Assembly: GCA_035471785.1 (NCBI GenBank)
Contig: DATIPQ010000077.1
Span: 28,128-92,127, forward strand
Direction of reading: 5' to 3'
DNA from: Acidobacteriota bacterium
Lineage (GTDB): Bacteria; Acidobacteriota; UBA6911; RPQK01; DATIPO01
DNA length: 64,000 nucleotides
Shown here: positions 24,914 to 34,124 of the stretch, piece after piece
Layout: each line of letters begins with the position of its first letter
Position numbering within the stretch: position 1 is the stretch's first letter
Program-made: the position numbers and the translations under genes
The notes under the pieces: model-generated
Seen by the model: the letters and a program-made list of their open reading frames with translations, nothing else
Told to the model about the DNA's origin: nothing
The model's database searches: none

Positions 24914-26698
24914 ATGACCTATCGCATTCTCACCCGGGGGCGGCTCCTTTTTCCCTTAATGCTTCTCCTCTGCTCCCTGGCTGCGCTGGTGGGACAGAAC
25001 CCGGTCCATCAACTCGACTTGGCCCGGCTCCCCACCGAGATCGGCTTGCTGACCCGCATCTCGGGCGTGGCAGGAAACTCCCGAGTCGGCATCTTCGGCG
25101 TCCCGGTGGCGGGCGGAGAGGACCTGGACGGCGACGGCCACAACGACCTCGCCCTCGCTTACATGACGGCGGGCCCCCTGCAGCGTTTCGGAGCCGGTGA
25201 AGTCTACCTGATCTTCGGCAGCGGATCGCTGGGTCAGGACATGGTGGCGATGCCCTCGCCTCGGATCCTCCGGATCGCCGGACTCCAGCAAATGGCTCAC
25301 TGCGGGGACTCCATCTGGATGGGGGATTTCAACGGCGACTCCAGGGGCGAATTGGTCATCGGCTGCCAGGACTTTTCGCCTTCCGGGCAGCGCCAGCAGG
25401 CCGGCGCCCTGGTACTTGTGCATGGCACTCCCCTCTTGCGCCAGATGGCCGTCGAGCAGCAGACGCTGGACCTGGCCGCCCCGCCAGGGGGAGTGGAAGT
25501 GTTACGTATCGAGGGCGCCCAAGCGGCAGCCCGGCTGGGGATCTGGATGCGCAATGGAGACGTGGACGGAGACGGCATCGACGACCTTGTTGCGGGCGCC
25601 GACCGGGAAGATGACCGGCGGGGCGCCGTCTACGTGCTGCGGGGGGGGAGCCACCTGTCTTCGGGGGGCGTTCTCGACATCTTTCCGCCTCCCCAGCGTC
25701 TCCAGGGCCATGTGGCCCGCATCCATGTCGACGGACTGCCCGCCGGAGCCCATTTCGGGGCCACTTGCCAGAGCGGCGATCTGGACGGCAACGGCCGCGC
25801 CGAAGTGCTGGCGGCGGCCACCCTCAACCGGGCTGGAGCCTCCCTGAGCGGGGCCGGTCTGGGGCAGGGCGGAGTCCTGGGGGGTGCTAGCTACATCGTG
25901 TGGGACGAGTCCTTCCCTGCCGGCTTGTGGCCCGACGACTATTCTTTCGCCCTGGAGGAGGCTCCTGGACCTGTCTCCGTTCTCAACGGCGAGGGGGTCG
26001 GCGTCAGCTTCGGAGAGGAGCTGCTGGCAGGCGCCGACCTGGACGGAGACGGCGCGCCCGACCTGTACGTGGGCGATCTGGCGGCGATCGGCTTCACGGG
26101 GGAGGGCTGGGTCTTCTTTGATGCCGCCTCCCTGAAAGGACGCCAAATCGCCCTCAACGCAATGCCCCCGGACATCCGCTTGAGCCGCATCATCGGTCCT
26201 GAAGGAGGCGCCCTGGGATCCGACACGGCAGCCTTGGGCGACTTCGACGGAGACGGCTGGCAAGACCTGCTGATCGGGGCTCCCACCGCCTCGGTGCACA
26301 TCGACGGAGAGGAGCGCAACTCGGCCGGCAAGGTCCACATCTTCTACGGACAGGCGGGCGCCTGGCCGTCCTTCATCGACACCAGTCCCGAGGGACTGGC
26401 CCAGCTCGAAGGCCTGCGCGTAACCGAGGTCCTGGGCGCCTCCGGAAGTGCTGCGGGAGACCGGGGAGACACTCTCTGCTACAGCGCTGCCGCCGGCGAC
26501 ATGGACGGGGACGGACTGCCCGAGGCACTCATCAATGAAATGGTCGGAAACGGCCCCGGCCCTGCCGACATCGATATCGGCAACATCATCGTGCTGGGCT
26601 GGAGGACTCTGGCTCCGCTTCTTACATCTCAGGCGCCGCCGACCCGCCCGGTGCGCAACTTGCCGCCCCGCCCGCCGCGTCCCTCTCCTCCGCGCTGA
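24914..26698 (+). CDS. secreted FG-GAP (integrin-alpha-like) repeat protein
   Basis: A 594-residue protein. A signal peptide (LLFPLMLLLCSLAALVGQ) is followed by at least six repeats of about 60-90 residues, each with a calcium-binding DxDGDGxxD loop, such as DLDGDGHNDLALAY, DVDGDGIDDLVAGA, DLDGNGRAEVL, DLDGDGAPDLYVGD, DFDGDGWQDLLIGA and DMDGDGLPEALINE. They should fold as a seven-bladed beta-propeller. It ends in a Pro/Arg-rich tail. The expected location is periplasmic or surface-exposed; the partner is unknown. The ATG at 24914 is the one that opens the signal peptide. It converges on the next gene with one base between stops. Confidence 0.9.
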   Translation: MTYRILTRGRLLFPLMLLLCSLAALVGQNPVHQLDLARLPTEIGLLTRISGVAGNSRVGIFGVPVAGGEDLDGDGHNDLALAYMTAGPLQRFGAGEVYLIFGSGSLGQDMVAMPSPRILRIAGLQQMAHCGDSIWMGDFNGDSRGELVIGCQDFSPSGQRQQAGALVLVHGTPLLRQMAVEQQTLDLAAPPGGVEVLRIEGAQAAARLGIWMRNGDVDGDGIDDLVAGADREDDRRGAVYVLRGGSHLSSGGVLDIFPPPQRLQGHVARIHVDGLPAGAHFGATCQSGDLDGNGRAEVLAAATLNRAGASLSGAGLGQGGVLGGASYIVWDESFPAGLWPDDYSFALEEAPGPVSVLNGEGVGVSFGEELLAGADLDGDGAPDLYVGDLAAIGFTGEGWVFFDAASLKGRQIALNAMPPDIRLSRIIGPEGGALGSDTAALGDFDGDGWQDLLIGAPTASVHIDGEERNSAGKVHIFYGQAGAWPSFIDTSPEGLAQLEGLRVTEVLGASGSAAGDRGDTLCYSAAAGDMDGDGLPEALINEMVGNGPGPADIDIGNIIVLGWRTLAPLLTSQAPPTRPVRNLPPRPPRPSPPR

Positions 26699-26699
26699 A

Positions 26700-27179
26700 T
26701 CAATCCTCGGCAGGAGCGTTGGGCAGCAACAGCCTGAGCAGGAAAAGCAGCAGGCATCCGGAAGCCAAAGCGAAGATCGTGCCGAAGCCCAGTACGAAGG
26801 TGAGCTGGCCGTAAAGATGGGTCCAATGCTCCCCGCCGCCGGGCGGAATCGTGTAGCTGGGATGGGTGTAGACGGTTCCCACGCCGGTTACCATGGTAAA
26901 GATTATGGCCAGGGCGATCTGAAGCTGGGACCAGGCGTTGAGCAGAAAAGCCACGACTACGATGTTGCTGTAGGATCCCCACTCGCTCACGTGAATCTGA
27001 ACCACCGCCAGCACGGTGCAGACTTCCACCGCCACCGAGAGACTGATGACTTCGACCCAGTTCAAGGGCAGTCCGGCGGCATAGGCGAGCATGCGCAACA
27101 GCCAGACCAGGGTGAGGATGCCCAGGTAGGGGCCGGCCAGGCGCACGTGTTGGGTGAAAGTCTTAGCGTTGATTCTCAT
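26700..27179 (-). CDS. four-helix membrane protein of unknown function
   Basis: A 159-residue protein with four predicted membrane helices, approximately GPYLGILTLVWLLRML, VISLSVAVEVCTVLAVVQI, LQIALAIIFTMVTGVGTVY and FGTIFALASGCLLLFLLRLL. I do not recognise the family. The polar loop PPGGGEHWTHLYGQ lies between the last two helices. Its start overlaps the end of the upstream SpoIIE phosphatase gene by 17 bases, so the two are translationally coupled, which hints that the phosphatase and this membrane protein act together. Confidence 0.75.
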   Translation of the reverse strand: MRINAKTFTQHVRLAGPYLGILTLVWLLRMLAYAAGLPLNWVEVISLSVAVEVCTVLAVVQIHVSEWGSYSNIVVVAFLLNAWSQLQIALAIIFTMVTGVGTVYTHPSYTIPPGGGEHWTHLYGQLTFVLGFGTIFALASGCLLLFLLRLLLPNAPAED

Positions 27180-28143
27180 GAAGCACCCTCTCCCCCCTGG
27201 ACTGACCCGTCTCTTCTTCCGTGGGTGAGACCGCCACGGCCGAAACCGCCAGCAAAGTCATGTCGTCGTGCTGATCGTCCTCCGCGAAGCGCCGCACCTC
27301 GCTCAATATCCGCTCAATGACCTGGACCGGATCCCTTGAGCCGGCCTGACCTACCGCCTGACGGATGCGTGCAGTCCCGAACTCCTCCCGGCTGAAGCCG
27401 GCCTCGCTGACCCCGTCGGAGTAAACCAGCAGCAGGTCTCCGCGCTGCAGCTCCACGCTGCCGGTGTTGTAGCGGCTCTCAGGAAAGATCCCCAGCGGCA
27501 ACCCTCCCTCACACAATCGCTTGACTTTATCTCCGCTGAAGAGCATGGGGCGGTTGTGTCCGGCGTTGACGTAATGGAGACGGCGCCCGACCGGATCCCA
27601 CTCGGCGTAGAAGAAGGTGGCGAAACTGGCCGGTGGAGACACTTCCCAAAAGTGGTTGTTGAGGCGCCAGCAAAGTTCGTCGGGCCGTTCGCCGTTACGC
27701 GCCTCCCGGCGCAGCAGGGCTTGCAGGTTGGCCATCAGGATGGCGGCTGATACTCCCTTGCCGCTGATGTCGGCCAAGGCGAAGACTTGCCTTCCGTCGG
27801 GCAATTCGAGCACGTCGAAATAGTCCCCGCTGATGAACTGGGCGGGAATGCATACGCCGTGAAAGGCCAGTCCCCGCCCCTGGGGATAGGTCTTGGGGAA
27901 GAGCGCCTTCTGCACCTCGCGGGCGAAGTTCAATTCGGCTTCCTTGCGGGCTAGTTGCAGGCGGGAATCGCGCAGATCGCGGCGCACCCTGGCCAGCAAC
28001 AGCACCAGCAGCGCTCCCCCGGTTACTGCGGCGAAGGTGAGAGCTTGTCCGGCCACTGCCGACCCGACCCAAAGATCGCGTCCCAGGTAGGTGAGTACCG
28101 CCGCCGTCAGCAGAAAGGGCAGAATGAGCAGTTCGTCTCGCAC
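27163..28143 (-). CDS. SpoIIE-type PP2C serine/threonine phosphatase, membrane-anchored
   Basis: A 326-residue protein. Two hydrophobic helices at the N-terminus (LLILPFLLTAAVLTYLG and AVTGGALLVLLLARV) lead into a coiled linker (about 55-80). The SpoIIE/RsbU phosphatase domain follows with ISGDYFDVLEL, FALADISGKGVSAAILMANL, YVNAGHNRPMLF, LLVYSDGVSEA and QHDDMTLLAV; all metal-binding Asp positions are present. Such phosphatases dephosphorylate STAS-domain anti-sigma antagonists in partner-switching pathways. It starts with GTG and is divergent from the MsbA-like gene. Confidence 0.9.
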   Translation of the reverse strand: MRDELLILPFLLTAAVLTYLGRDLWVGSAVAGQALTFAAVTGGALLVLLLARVRRDLRDSRLQLARKEAELNFAREVQKALFPKTYPQGRGLAFHGVCIPAQFISGDYFDVLELPDGRQVFALADISGKGVSAAILMANLQALLRREARNGERPDELCWRLNNHFWEVSPPASFATFFYAEWDPVGRRLHYVNAGHNRPMLFSGDKVKRLCEGGLPLGIFPESRYNTGSVELQRGDLLLVYSDGVSEAGFSREEFGTARIRQAVGQAGSRDPVQVIERILSEVRRFAEDDQHDDMTLLAVSAVAVSPTEEETGQSRGERVLHENQR

Positions 28144-28251
28144 TCAGCCGTCATTATAGACTGGGTCGGCTCCTTGGAAAGTCCGGCCGGCGGCTCATCT
28201 TTCCTGCCGGGCCGTCGCCTTCCCGGGCCAAAGCGGTTAGACTGTAGGCCC

Positions 28252-30030
28252 ATGCGGGATCTGCGGAGGCTTTTTCCTTATATTCGTCCTTATCTGCCTC
28301 TGCTCTTGCTGTCGCTTCTGCTGCTGGTCATCAGCGCCTTGCTGGAAGGGTTGATCGTGGCCATGCTGGAGCCCATCTTCAACTACTGGCAGGGAGCGCC
28401 GCAGGGAATGGCGCAGGGTTCCTTCTCGTCCATCAACCGCTGGCTGGGCATCGAGGACAACGCCTTCACCCGCATTCCGCTCCTCTTGATCCTCTTTGCC
28501 CTTTTCAAGGGTGTCTTCCTTTATGCCTCCGAAGTCTCGATGAGCTACGTGGGACAAAAGATCGTAGCCACTCTGCGCAGCCGCCTGCACCAGCGTCTGC
28601 TGCGCCAGTCGATGGCCTTTTACGTCCGTCAGGCCAGCGGACAGATCATGGCCCGGGTCATCACCGACACCGAGCGGATTCAGGAAACGGTCAGCCGCAC
28701 CCTGACCGACTTCGCCCGTCAGAGCATGCTTCTGCTGGTCTTTTTGGGCATTCTTCTTTATATCGATTGGGTGTTGACGCTGGCCATGTTCATTCTGGCT
28801 CCGCCGGTGCTGTGGATCACGCTGCTGATGGGCCGGCGCCTGCGGGGAGTGGCCCAGCGCAGCCAGCAAAACCTCTCCGACATTTCCCAAGCTCTTCAGG
28901 AGACCATCGCCGGACAACGCATCGTCAAAGCGTTCGCCATGGAAGACTATGAGCAGCGGCGCTTCGACGGCATGTTGCGCAAGCTGGTCCGCAACAACAT
29001 GGGCGTAGCCAAGATCAGCGCTCTCAGTTCGCCGCTGATGGAGCTGATCGGTTATCTGGCCTTCGCTCCGCTGCTGCTCTATGCGGGCTACGCCGTTTCG
29101 GCCCGCGACGGACTGACCATCGGCTCCTTGGCCGCTTTCATCGTGGCCCTTTTCCGCCTCTACGACCCCATCCGCAAGCTCTCCCGCATGCACCTCCACT
29201 TCCAACAGGCTTTCGCCTCTTCTTCGCGCGTCTTCGCCCTGCTCGACACCCCCATCGACGTCAAGGAGTCCGAGGGAGCCCGGCGGCTGCCCCCCATCGA
29301 GCGCTCCATCGTCTTCCGCCAGGTCTCACTTCGCTACAGCCAGACGGAGCGTCCGGCTTTGGACGGCATCGACCTGGAGATCCCCAAAGGCCGAAGCGTG
29401 GCCTTGGTGGGCAGCAGCGGGGCCGGCAAGACCTCTTTGGCGGGGCTGATCGGGCGCTTTTACGATCCCACCTCGGGAGCGGTGCTGATCGACGGGCAGG
29501 ACCTGCGGCAGGTCACCTTGGAATCGCTGCGCACCCAAGTGGCCATGGTGACTCAGGACACCTTTCTCTTCAACGACAGCATCCGCAGCAACATCGCTTA
29601 CGGACACCCCGAGCGTCCACTTCAGGAGGTGATGGAAGCGGCCCGCGCCGCCTACATTCACGATTTCATCGAAGAGCTCCCCCAAGGCTACGACACGGTC
29701 ATCGGGGAGCAGGGGCAGCGCCTTTCAGGAGGGCAGCGTCAGCGTTTGGCCATCGCCCGTGCGGTCTTGAAGAAAGCTCCCATATTGATACTCGATGAAG
29801 CCACCTCTTCGCTGGACAGCGAGTCGGAACTGCTGATACAGAAAGCCCTGGAGCGTCTCATGCGCACTTCCACGGCGGTGGTGATCGCCCACCGCCTCTC
29901 AACCGTGCGCAGCGCTGACGAGATCATCGTGATGGAGCGGGGCCGCATCCTGGAGCGGGGCGCTCACGACAAGCTCATGCAGGAAAGCGGCGCCTATCGC
30001 CGTCTTTACGAACTGCAGTTTGAAACCTAG
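28252..30030 (+). CDS. MsbA-like ABC exporter, fused permease and ATPase
   Basis: A 592-residue half-transporter. The membrane domain (about 1-320) opens with LFPYIRPYLPLLLLSLLLLV and carries the coupling segment QALQETIAGQRIVKAFAMED. The ATPase shows Walker A (VGSSGAGKTS), Q-loop (AMVTQDTFLFNDS), signature (RLSGGQRQRLAIARA), Walker B (PILILDEATSSLDSES) and H-loop (VVIAHRLSTV). Overall it most resembles the MsbA lipid A/phospholipid flippase group. It is followed after 17 bases by the yicC-gmk-rpoZ-coaBC run, so it may head that operon. The ATG at 28252 opens the membrane domain. Confidence 0.93.
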   Translation: MRDLRRLFPYIRPYLPLLLLSLLLLVISALLEGLIVAMLEPIFNYWQGAPQGMAQGSFSSINRWLGIEDNAFTRIPLLLILFALFKGVFLYASEVSMSYVGQKIVATLRSRLHQRLLRQSMAFYVRQASGQIMARVITDTERIQETVSRTLTDFARQSMLLLVFLGILLYIDWVLTLAMFILAPPVLWITLLMGRRLRGVAQRSQQNLSDISQALQETIAGQRIVKAFAMEDYEQRRFDGMLRKLVRNNMGVAKISALSSPLMELIGYLAFAPLLLYAGYAVSARDGLTIGSLAAFIVALFRLYDPIRKLSRMHLHFQQAFASSSRVFALLDTPIDVKESEGARRLPPIERSIVFRQVSLRYSQTERPALDGIDLEIPKGRSVALVGSSGAGKTSLAGLIGRFYDPTSGAVLIDGQDLRQVTLESLRTQVAMVTQDTFLFNDSIRSNIAYGHPERPLQEVMEAARAAYIHDFIEELPQGYDTVIGEQGQRLSGGQRQRLAIARAVLKKAPILILDEATSSLDSESELLIQKALERLMRTSTAVVIAHRLSTVRSADEIIVMERGRILERGAHDKLMQESGAYRRLYELQFET

Positions 30031-30047
30031 GAAGCGAGGAAGCAAGC

Positions 30048-30917
30048 ATGCGCAGCATGACCGGATATGGACACGCCGTCCGCAGCGGGGGCGACCTGGA
30101 AATCGTGGTCGACATCAAGACCGTCAACGGACGTTTCCTGGACATCGCGCCACGACTTCCCAAAGAACTGGCCGGTCTGGAAAACGCCATCAAAAAAAGC
30201 GTTCAACCCGACCTGCGCAGAGGACGCGTGGAGATTTTTCTCAACGTCACCTCCAAGGCTCTCGACCAGTATCAATTGAACGAGCCGCTGGTAGAGAACT
30301 ACCTGGCCATCGCCCGCCGGGCCGGGGCCCAGGGGGTGGAAGGGACTCTGCAACTGAGCACGCTGCTGGGCATGCCCGGCGTGCTCATCTCCAGGGAACA
30401 AGACCTGGAGGAGCGGGAGCAGGAGGAGCGCATCGTCGAGGCCGTGCAGGAGGCTTTGCAGCAAGTGGTGGCCGAGAGGCAAAGCGAAGGGGAGACCCTC
30501 AAGCGAGACCTGCAGGAAAGGCTCCGGCGCATGAGCCGATGGGTCGACGACATCGAGAAGGAAAGCGAGGCCGTACGGGAGCACTATCGGCAAAAACTGA
30601 CGGAAAGGGTGGAGCGCATGGCCCAGGACCAGCCCGTCGATCCCACACGCCTGGCCCAGGAGATCCTATACTATTGTGAGAAGGCGGATATCTCGGAGGA
30701 GATCACCCGCCTGCGCCGCCATCTCGAACGCTTCGCTGAGCAAATCGAGGTGGAAGACGCCAGCATCGGCAAGAGTCTGGACTTTTTGTGCCAGGAGCTG
30801 AACCGGGAAAGCAATACGATTCTTTCAAAGTCGCAGGCAGCCAATCTGTCGGAGCTGGCGCTCGAGGCCAAGACGGAAGTGGAGCGCATCAGGGAGCAGG
30901 TCCAGAATGTCGAGTGA
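30048..30917 (+). CDS. yicC: YicC/YloC-family endoribonuclease
   Basis: A 289-residue protein beginning with the family hallmark MRSMTGYGHA and VDIKTVNGRFLDI, and ending with the conserved ETDVxEEI-like segment KADISEEITRLRRHLERF, then GKSLDFLCQELNRESNTILSKS. The family comprises stress-linked endoribonucleases of bacteria. The gene overlaps gmk by 11 bases; yicC-gmk-rpoZ-coaBC is a classical conserved order, supporting the assignment. Confidence 0.95.
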   Translation: MRSMTGYGHAVRSGGDLEIVVDIKTVNGRFLDIAPRLPKELAGLENAIKKSVQPDLRRGRVEIFLNVTSKALDQYQLNEPLVENYLAIARRAGAQGVEGTLQLSTLLGMPGVLISREQDLEEREQEERIVEAVQEALQQVVAERQSEGETLKRDLQERLRRMSRWVDDIEKESEAVREHYRQKLTERVERMAQDQPVDPTRLAQEILYYCEKADISEEITRLRRHLERFAEQIEVEDASIGKSLDFLCQELNRESNTILSKSQAANLSELALEAKTEVERIREQVQNVE

Positions 30918-31551
30918 GAGCCAGCGCGGCACCCTTTTTGTCATCTCGGCGCCTTCGGGCGCCGGCAAGACCTCTCTGGCCACAGGATTGCTCGGCTCGG
31001 TGGCGGGGCTGGAGTTCTCGGTCAGCCATACCACCCGGGAGCCCCGCCAGGGCGAAGAGCACGGCGTTGACTACTTTTTCGTCTCGCTGGACGAATTCGA
31101 GAGGATGATCGCTGAGCAAGCCTTCCTGGAGTTCGCCCGCGTCTACGGGAACCACTACTACGGCACCAGCCGCCAGTTCGTGCTTGCCAAGCTGGAGCGG
31201 GGACGCGACGTCCTGCTCGACATCGACGTGCAGGGCGCGCTCCAAGTCAAGCGGCAAATTCCTGAAGCAGTCTTGATTTTCGTCTTCCCGCCCTCCTTTG
31301 AGGTCCTGCGCGAGCGCTTGCGCAGACGCGGGCTGGACGGGAGCAACGAAATCGAACGCCGCCTTTCCCTTGCGGCCCAGGAGATCGTTCATCACGACCG
31401 CTACCAGTACCTCATCATCAACGACGATTTGGAAAAATCGCAGGATGAGTTAAGATCTATAGTTTTGGCGGTCCGCTGCGGATCGGCGCGTCGGCGCGAA
31501 GCCGCCGGCCGCATCTGCCGCACTTTTGAAGAAAAGACGGCCGCACGTTAA
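30907..31551 (+). CDS. gmk: guanylate kinase
   Basis: A 214-residue enzyme that phosphorylates GMP to GDP with ATP. It has the P-loop SAPSGAGKTSL near residue 15, the GMP-binding VSHTTREPRQGEEHGVDYFF, the conserved FLEFARVYGNHYYGTS, LDIDVQGALQVK, and the lid RRRGLDGSNEIERRL. The length is normal. It starts inside the yicC stop region and precedes rpoZ by 16 bases. Confidence 0.97.
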   Translation: MSSESQRGTLFVISAPSGAGKTSLATGLLGSVAGLEFSVSHTTREPRQGEEHGVDYFFVSLDEFERMIAEQAFLEFARVYGNHYYGTSRQFVLAKLERGRDVLLDIDVQGALQVKRQIPEAVLIFVFPPSFEVLRERLRRRGLDGSNEIERRLSLAAQEIVHHDRYQYLIINDDLEKSQDELRSIVLAVRCGSARRREAAGRICRTFEEKTAAR

Positions 31552-31567
31552 GACCCTGAGGAGAATC

Positions 31568-31843
31568 ATGCAACAGATTCGGATGCCCGAAAGTTTCGAC
31601 AGCAAGTTCCGCTTCATATTGGTGGCCGCCGCCCGGGCCAAGCAATTGCTCAACGGCGCCCCCAGCAAACTGGAGCCCGCCCAGTCGCGCGGACACAAAC
31701 CGCATACCATCGCCATCAAGGAAGTGGCCCAGGAATTGATCGAGTTCGAAATTCTGGAGGACGATGAGGAAGCCGCGGTCGAAGAGGCGGTGGTGGAAGA
31801 GGCCGCTGAGGAGGCCGCCGAGGAGAGCGGCGAAAAAGAATGA
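31568..31843 (+). CDS. rpoZ: RNA polymerase omega subunit
   Basis: A 91-residue protein matching omega: FRFILVAAARAKQLLNGA, then the conserved HKPHTIAIKEVAQELIEFE. Omega helps assemble the beta' subunit and mediates ppGpp responses in some bacteria. The last ~28 residues are almost entirely Glu and Ala, an acidic tail longer than usual. The start at 31568 has AGGAG upstream. Its stop overlaps the coaBC start by four bases (ATGA). Confidence 0.93.
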   Translation: MQQIRMPESFDSKFRFILVAAARAKQLLNGAPSKLEPAQSRGHKPHTIAIKEVAQELIEFEILEDDEEAAVEEAVVEEAAEEAAEESGEKE

Positions 31844-33057
31844 AGATCATCCTGGGCGTCACCGGCTGCATCGGGGCCTACAAGTCGGCCCTGATCCTGC
31901 GCCTTCTGCAGAAAGAGGGCGCGGAGATCTTTCCGGTGATGACCCGCTCTGCCCAGAAGTTCCTGGGCCCGCTGACGCTGGAGAAGCTTTCCGGGCACCG
32001 GGTGGCGGGCAGCTTGTGGGACGATTCTTCGGCCCACATCGAGCACATCGCCCTGGCCCGCCGCAGCGACCTGCTGCTGGTGGCTCCGGCCACCGCCAAC
32101 AGCCTGGGCAAGTTCGCCCACGGCATCGCCGACGACTTTCTTTCCACCCTCTACCTTTCGACCCAGACGCCTGTGATTCTGGCGCCTGCCATGAACGTGG
32201 AGATGTGGAGGCACCCGGCCACCCGGCACAACCTGAGCGTCCTGCGGGAGCGGGGCGTGGAGATCATCGAGCCGGGATCAGGCTATCTGGCCTGCGGCGA
32301 AGTGGGAGAAGGGCGGCTGGCCGAACCTGAGGAAATCGTGCAAGCGGCGCTGAAGCGCCTGGGCGGCGACGGCTCGCTGAGGGGTAAGAAAGTGCTGGTC
32401 AGCGCCGGCCCTACGGTGGAAGACATCGACCCCGTGCGTTTCATCTCCAACAGGTCTTCGGGACGCATGGGCTATGCCGTGGCTGGCGAGGCCGCCCGCC
32501 GCTCGGCTATTGTGACGCTGGTTTCAGGTCCCACCTCCTTGCCCCAACCCGAGGGGGTGGAGCGTATCGAAGTCCGTTCGGCCCGTGACATGGCCCATGC
32601 CATGGCTGCTCATTCGGGCCAAAGCGACTTTGTGGTGATGGCCGCCGCCGTGGCCGATTTCACTCCCGCCCAGCCCAGCCGCCAGAAAATCAAGAAGTCC
32701 TCGCAGCCAGATCAGAGCAGCCTGCAACTGAAGCGGACCAGCGACATATTGGCTTCCCTGGCCGACGCCAAGAGACCGGGCCAGGTGATGGTGGGTTTCG
32801 CCGCCGAGTCCGAGGACCTGGAAGAGGAGGCCCGGCGCAAGCTGCGCGAGAAGAACCTGGACTGGATCGTGGCCAACGACATCCTCTCCCAGGACGCGGG
32901 CTTCGCTTCCCCAGACAACCGGGCCCTGCTGCTGGGCGCCGACGGCTCGCTGACCCGCTGGGAGCTGATGAGCAAAGAAGAAATGGCACGGCGCCTATGG
33001 GATGCCGTGACCCAGCCGCGCCCCCAGGCTCAGCCCCAGGCCACAGCGCAGGGCTAG
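31840..33057 (+). CDS. coaBC: bifunctional phosphopantothenoylcysteine decarboxylase / phosphopantothenate-cysteine ligase
   Basis: A 405-residue CoA-biosynthesis enzyme. The N-terminal flavin decarboxylase (about 1-180) shows LGVTGCIGAYKSA, the catalytic His in SSAHIEHIALAR, PAMNVEMW and GYLACGEVGEGRLAEPEEI. The C-terminal ligase (about 185-395) shows VSAGPTVEDIDPVRFISN, SSGRMGYAVA, VVMAAAVADFTP, MVGFAAES and WIVANDI. It converts phosphopantothenate and cysteine to 4'-phosphopantetheine. It is translationally coupled to rpoZ, the usual neighbour. Confidence 0.97.
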   Translation: MKIILGVTGCIGAYKSALILRLLQKEGAEIFPVMTRSAQKFLGPLTLEKLSGHRVAGSLWDDSSAHIEHIALARRSDLLLVAPATANSLGKFAHGIADDFLSTLYLSTQTPVILAPAMNVEMWRHPATRHNLSVLRERGVEIIEPGSGYLACGEVGEGRLAEPEEIVQAALKRLGGDGSLRGKKVLVSAGPTVEDIDPVRFISNRSSGRMGYAVAGEAARRSAIVTLVSGPTSLPQPEGVERIEVRSARDMAHAMAAHSGQSDFVVMAAAVADFTPAQPSRQKIKKSSQPDQSSLQLKRTSDILASLADAKRPGQVMVGFAAESEDLEEEARRKLREKNLDWIVANDILSQDAGFASPDNRALLLGADGSLTRWELMSKEEMARRLWDAVTQPRPQAQPQATAQG

Positions 33058-33250
33058 TGCAGTGCGTCAGAAGTTTTGAGCCACCCTGTCGCGTTATTCC
33101 ACGCTTTCAGCATTCGGACCCCTGCCGTCTTAAACCCAGGGTGGCGCCGCCGTCTCGCTACGCTGGCCGGGGCTGACCCTGGGCTAGCGAATCTGTCCCT
33201 GTCAGGGACAAGAACGGAGGGTCCCGGCTCAGAATGTATGACCGGCGGCA
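33058..33250. repeat. intergenic palindrome-rich element (REP-like)
   Basis: The gap between coaBC and pcm holds two inverted repeats: CCCAGGGT (33135-33142) with ACCCTGGG (33176-33183), and TGTCCCTG-T-CAGGGACA (33194-33210). The wording of this stretch resembles dispersed non-coding elements I associate with Acidobacteriota and Planctomycetota genomes, often mis-called as small proteins. It may also act as the transcription end for the convergent genes. Confidence 0.45.
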
Positions 33251-33982
33251 CTAGGGCGGCGGGGAATCGTCCTTGCGAGTAAAGGGCACGAACCGAACCG
33301 CCCCGAGATCGGTCTTGACCAACTTCCCCTCCTTCTTGCGGTAAAGAAGCAGCGACTGGACTCCATAGGTGGGTCCTACGGGAATGATCAGACGTCCGCC
33401 CTCGGCCAGTTGCCCGGCCAGGGGCTGGGGCAGTTCTTCGGGGGCGGCGGTGACGATGATGGCGTCGAAGGGAGCTTCCTGCGGCCAGCCGGCGTAGCCG
33501 TCTCCGGCCCGCACGTGGACGTTTCCGTACTCCAGCCTGCTCAGAATTTGCTCAGCCTGACGGGCCAGTTCGGGGATGATCTCGATGGTAAACACCTCGG
33601 CTCCCATCTCGGCCAGCACGGCGGCCTGGTAACCGCTGCCCGTGCCGATTTCAAGGACCTTCTGTCCCTTCTTGATCTGCAGGTGCTGAGTCATCAGGGC
33701 TACGATGTAGGGCTGAGAGATGGTTTGCCCGTGCCCAATGGGCAGGGGTCCGTCGCGATAGGCCTGTCCGCGCAAGGGCTCGGGCAGGAAAAGATGGCGC
33801 GGCACGCGGCTCATGGCCCGCAGCACCGGCCGCGAGGTGATGTCGCGCGATGCCAACTGCTCTTCGACCATGGCCTGGCGCCGCCTCTCTTGTTCGCCTT
33901 CGCTGATCGAATCGGTCTGCAAGGCGGGTCCGCCGCAGGACCCAAAGGTAAGGGCGGCCAACAACAATAGAGAGAGATTCAT
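33251..33982 (-). CDS. pcm: protein-L-isoaspartate O-methyltransferase, exported lipoprotein-like form
   Basis: About 243 residues. The methyltransferase matches Pcm: LFLPEPLRGQAYRDGPLPIG, the GQTISQPYIVALMTQ loop, the SAM motif VLEIGTGSGYQAAVLAEM, and DAIIVTAAPEELPQPLAGQL. It repairs isoaspartyl residues with S-adenosylmethionine. Unusually, it begins with an export signal (LLLLAALTFGSCGGP) whose Cys could be a lipidation site, suggesting a periplasmic location where SAM is not expected. The ATG at 33982 has GAGGAG at good spacing; upstream ATGs at 34000 and 34021 lack one. The signal could be N-terminal hydrophobicity without export, but this looks unlikely. Confidence 0.9.
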   Translation of the reverse strand: MNLSLLLLAALTFGSCGGPALQTDSISEGEQERRRQAMVEEQLASRDITSRPVLRAMSRVPRHLFLPEPLRGQAYRDGPLPIGHGQTISQPYIVALMTQHLQIKKGQKVLEIGTGSGYQAAVLAEMGAEVFTIEIIPELARQAEQILSRLEYGNVHVRAGDGYAGWPQEAPFDAIIVTAAPEELPQPLAGQLAEGGRLIIPVGPTYGVQSLLLYRKKEGKLVKTDLGAVRFVPFTRKDDSPPP

Positions 33983-34124
33983 AAGGCTCCTCACACTCAT
34001 GATCTTAACAGGCTCGAGCATGGGACCGCCGTTTGCACCAAGCGACAACCGCATCCCAAGTGTAGGTGGGGTCGTGGTACTCGTGAGTTGGAGACCGGCG
34101 GTTGGGAGTTCGACCGCGGGTCGC

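Noticed and set aside
33076-33282. Small frame between coaBC and pcm
   Set aside because: It spans the palindrome-rich element; frames of this wording are typical mis-called repeats rather than proteins.
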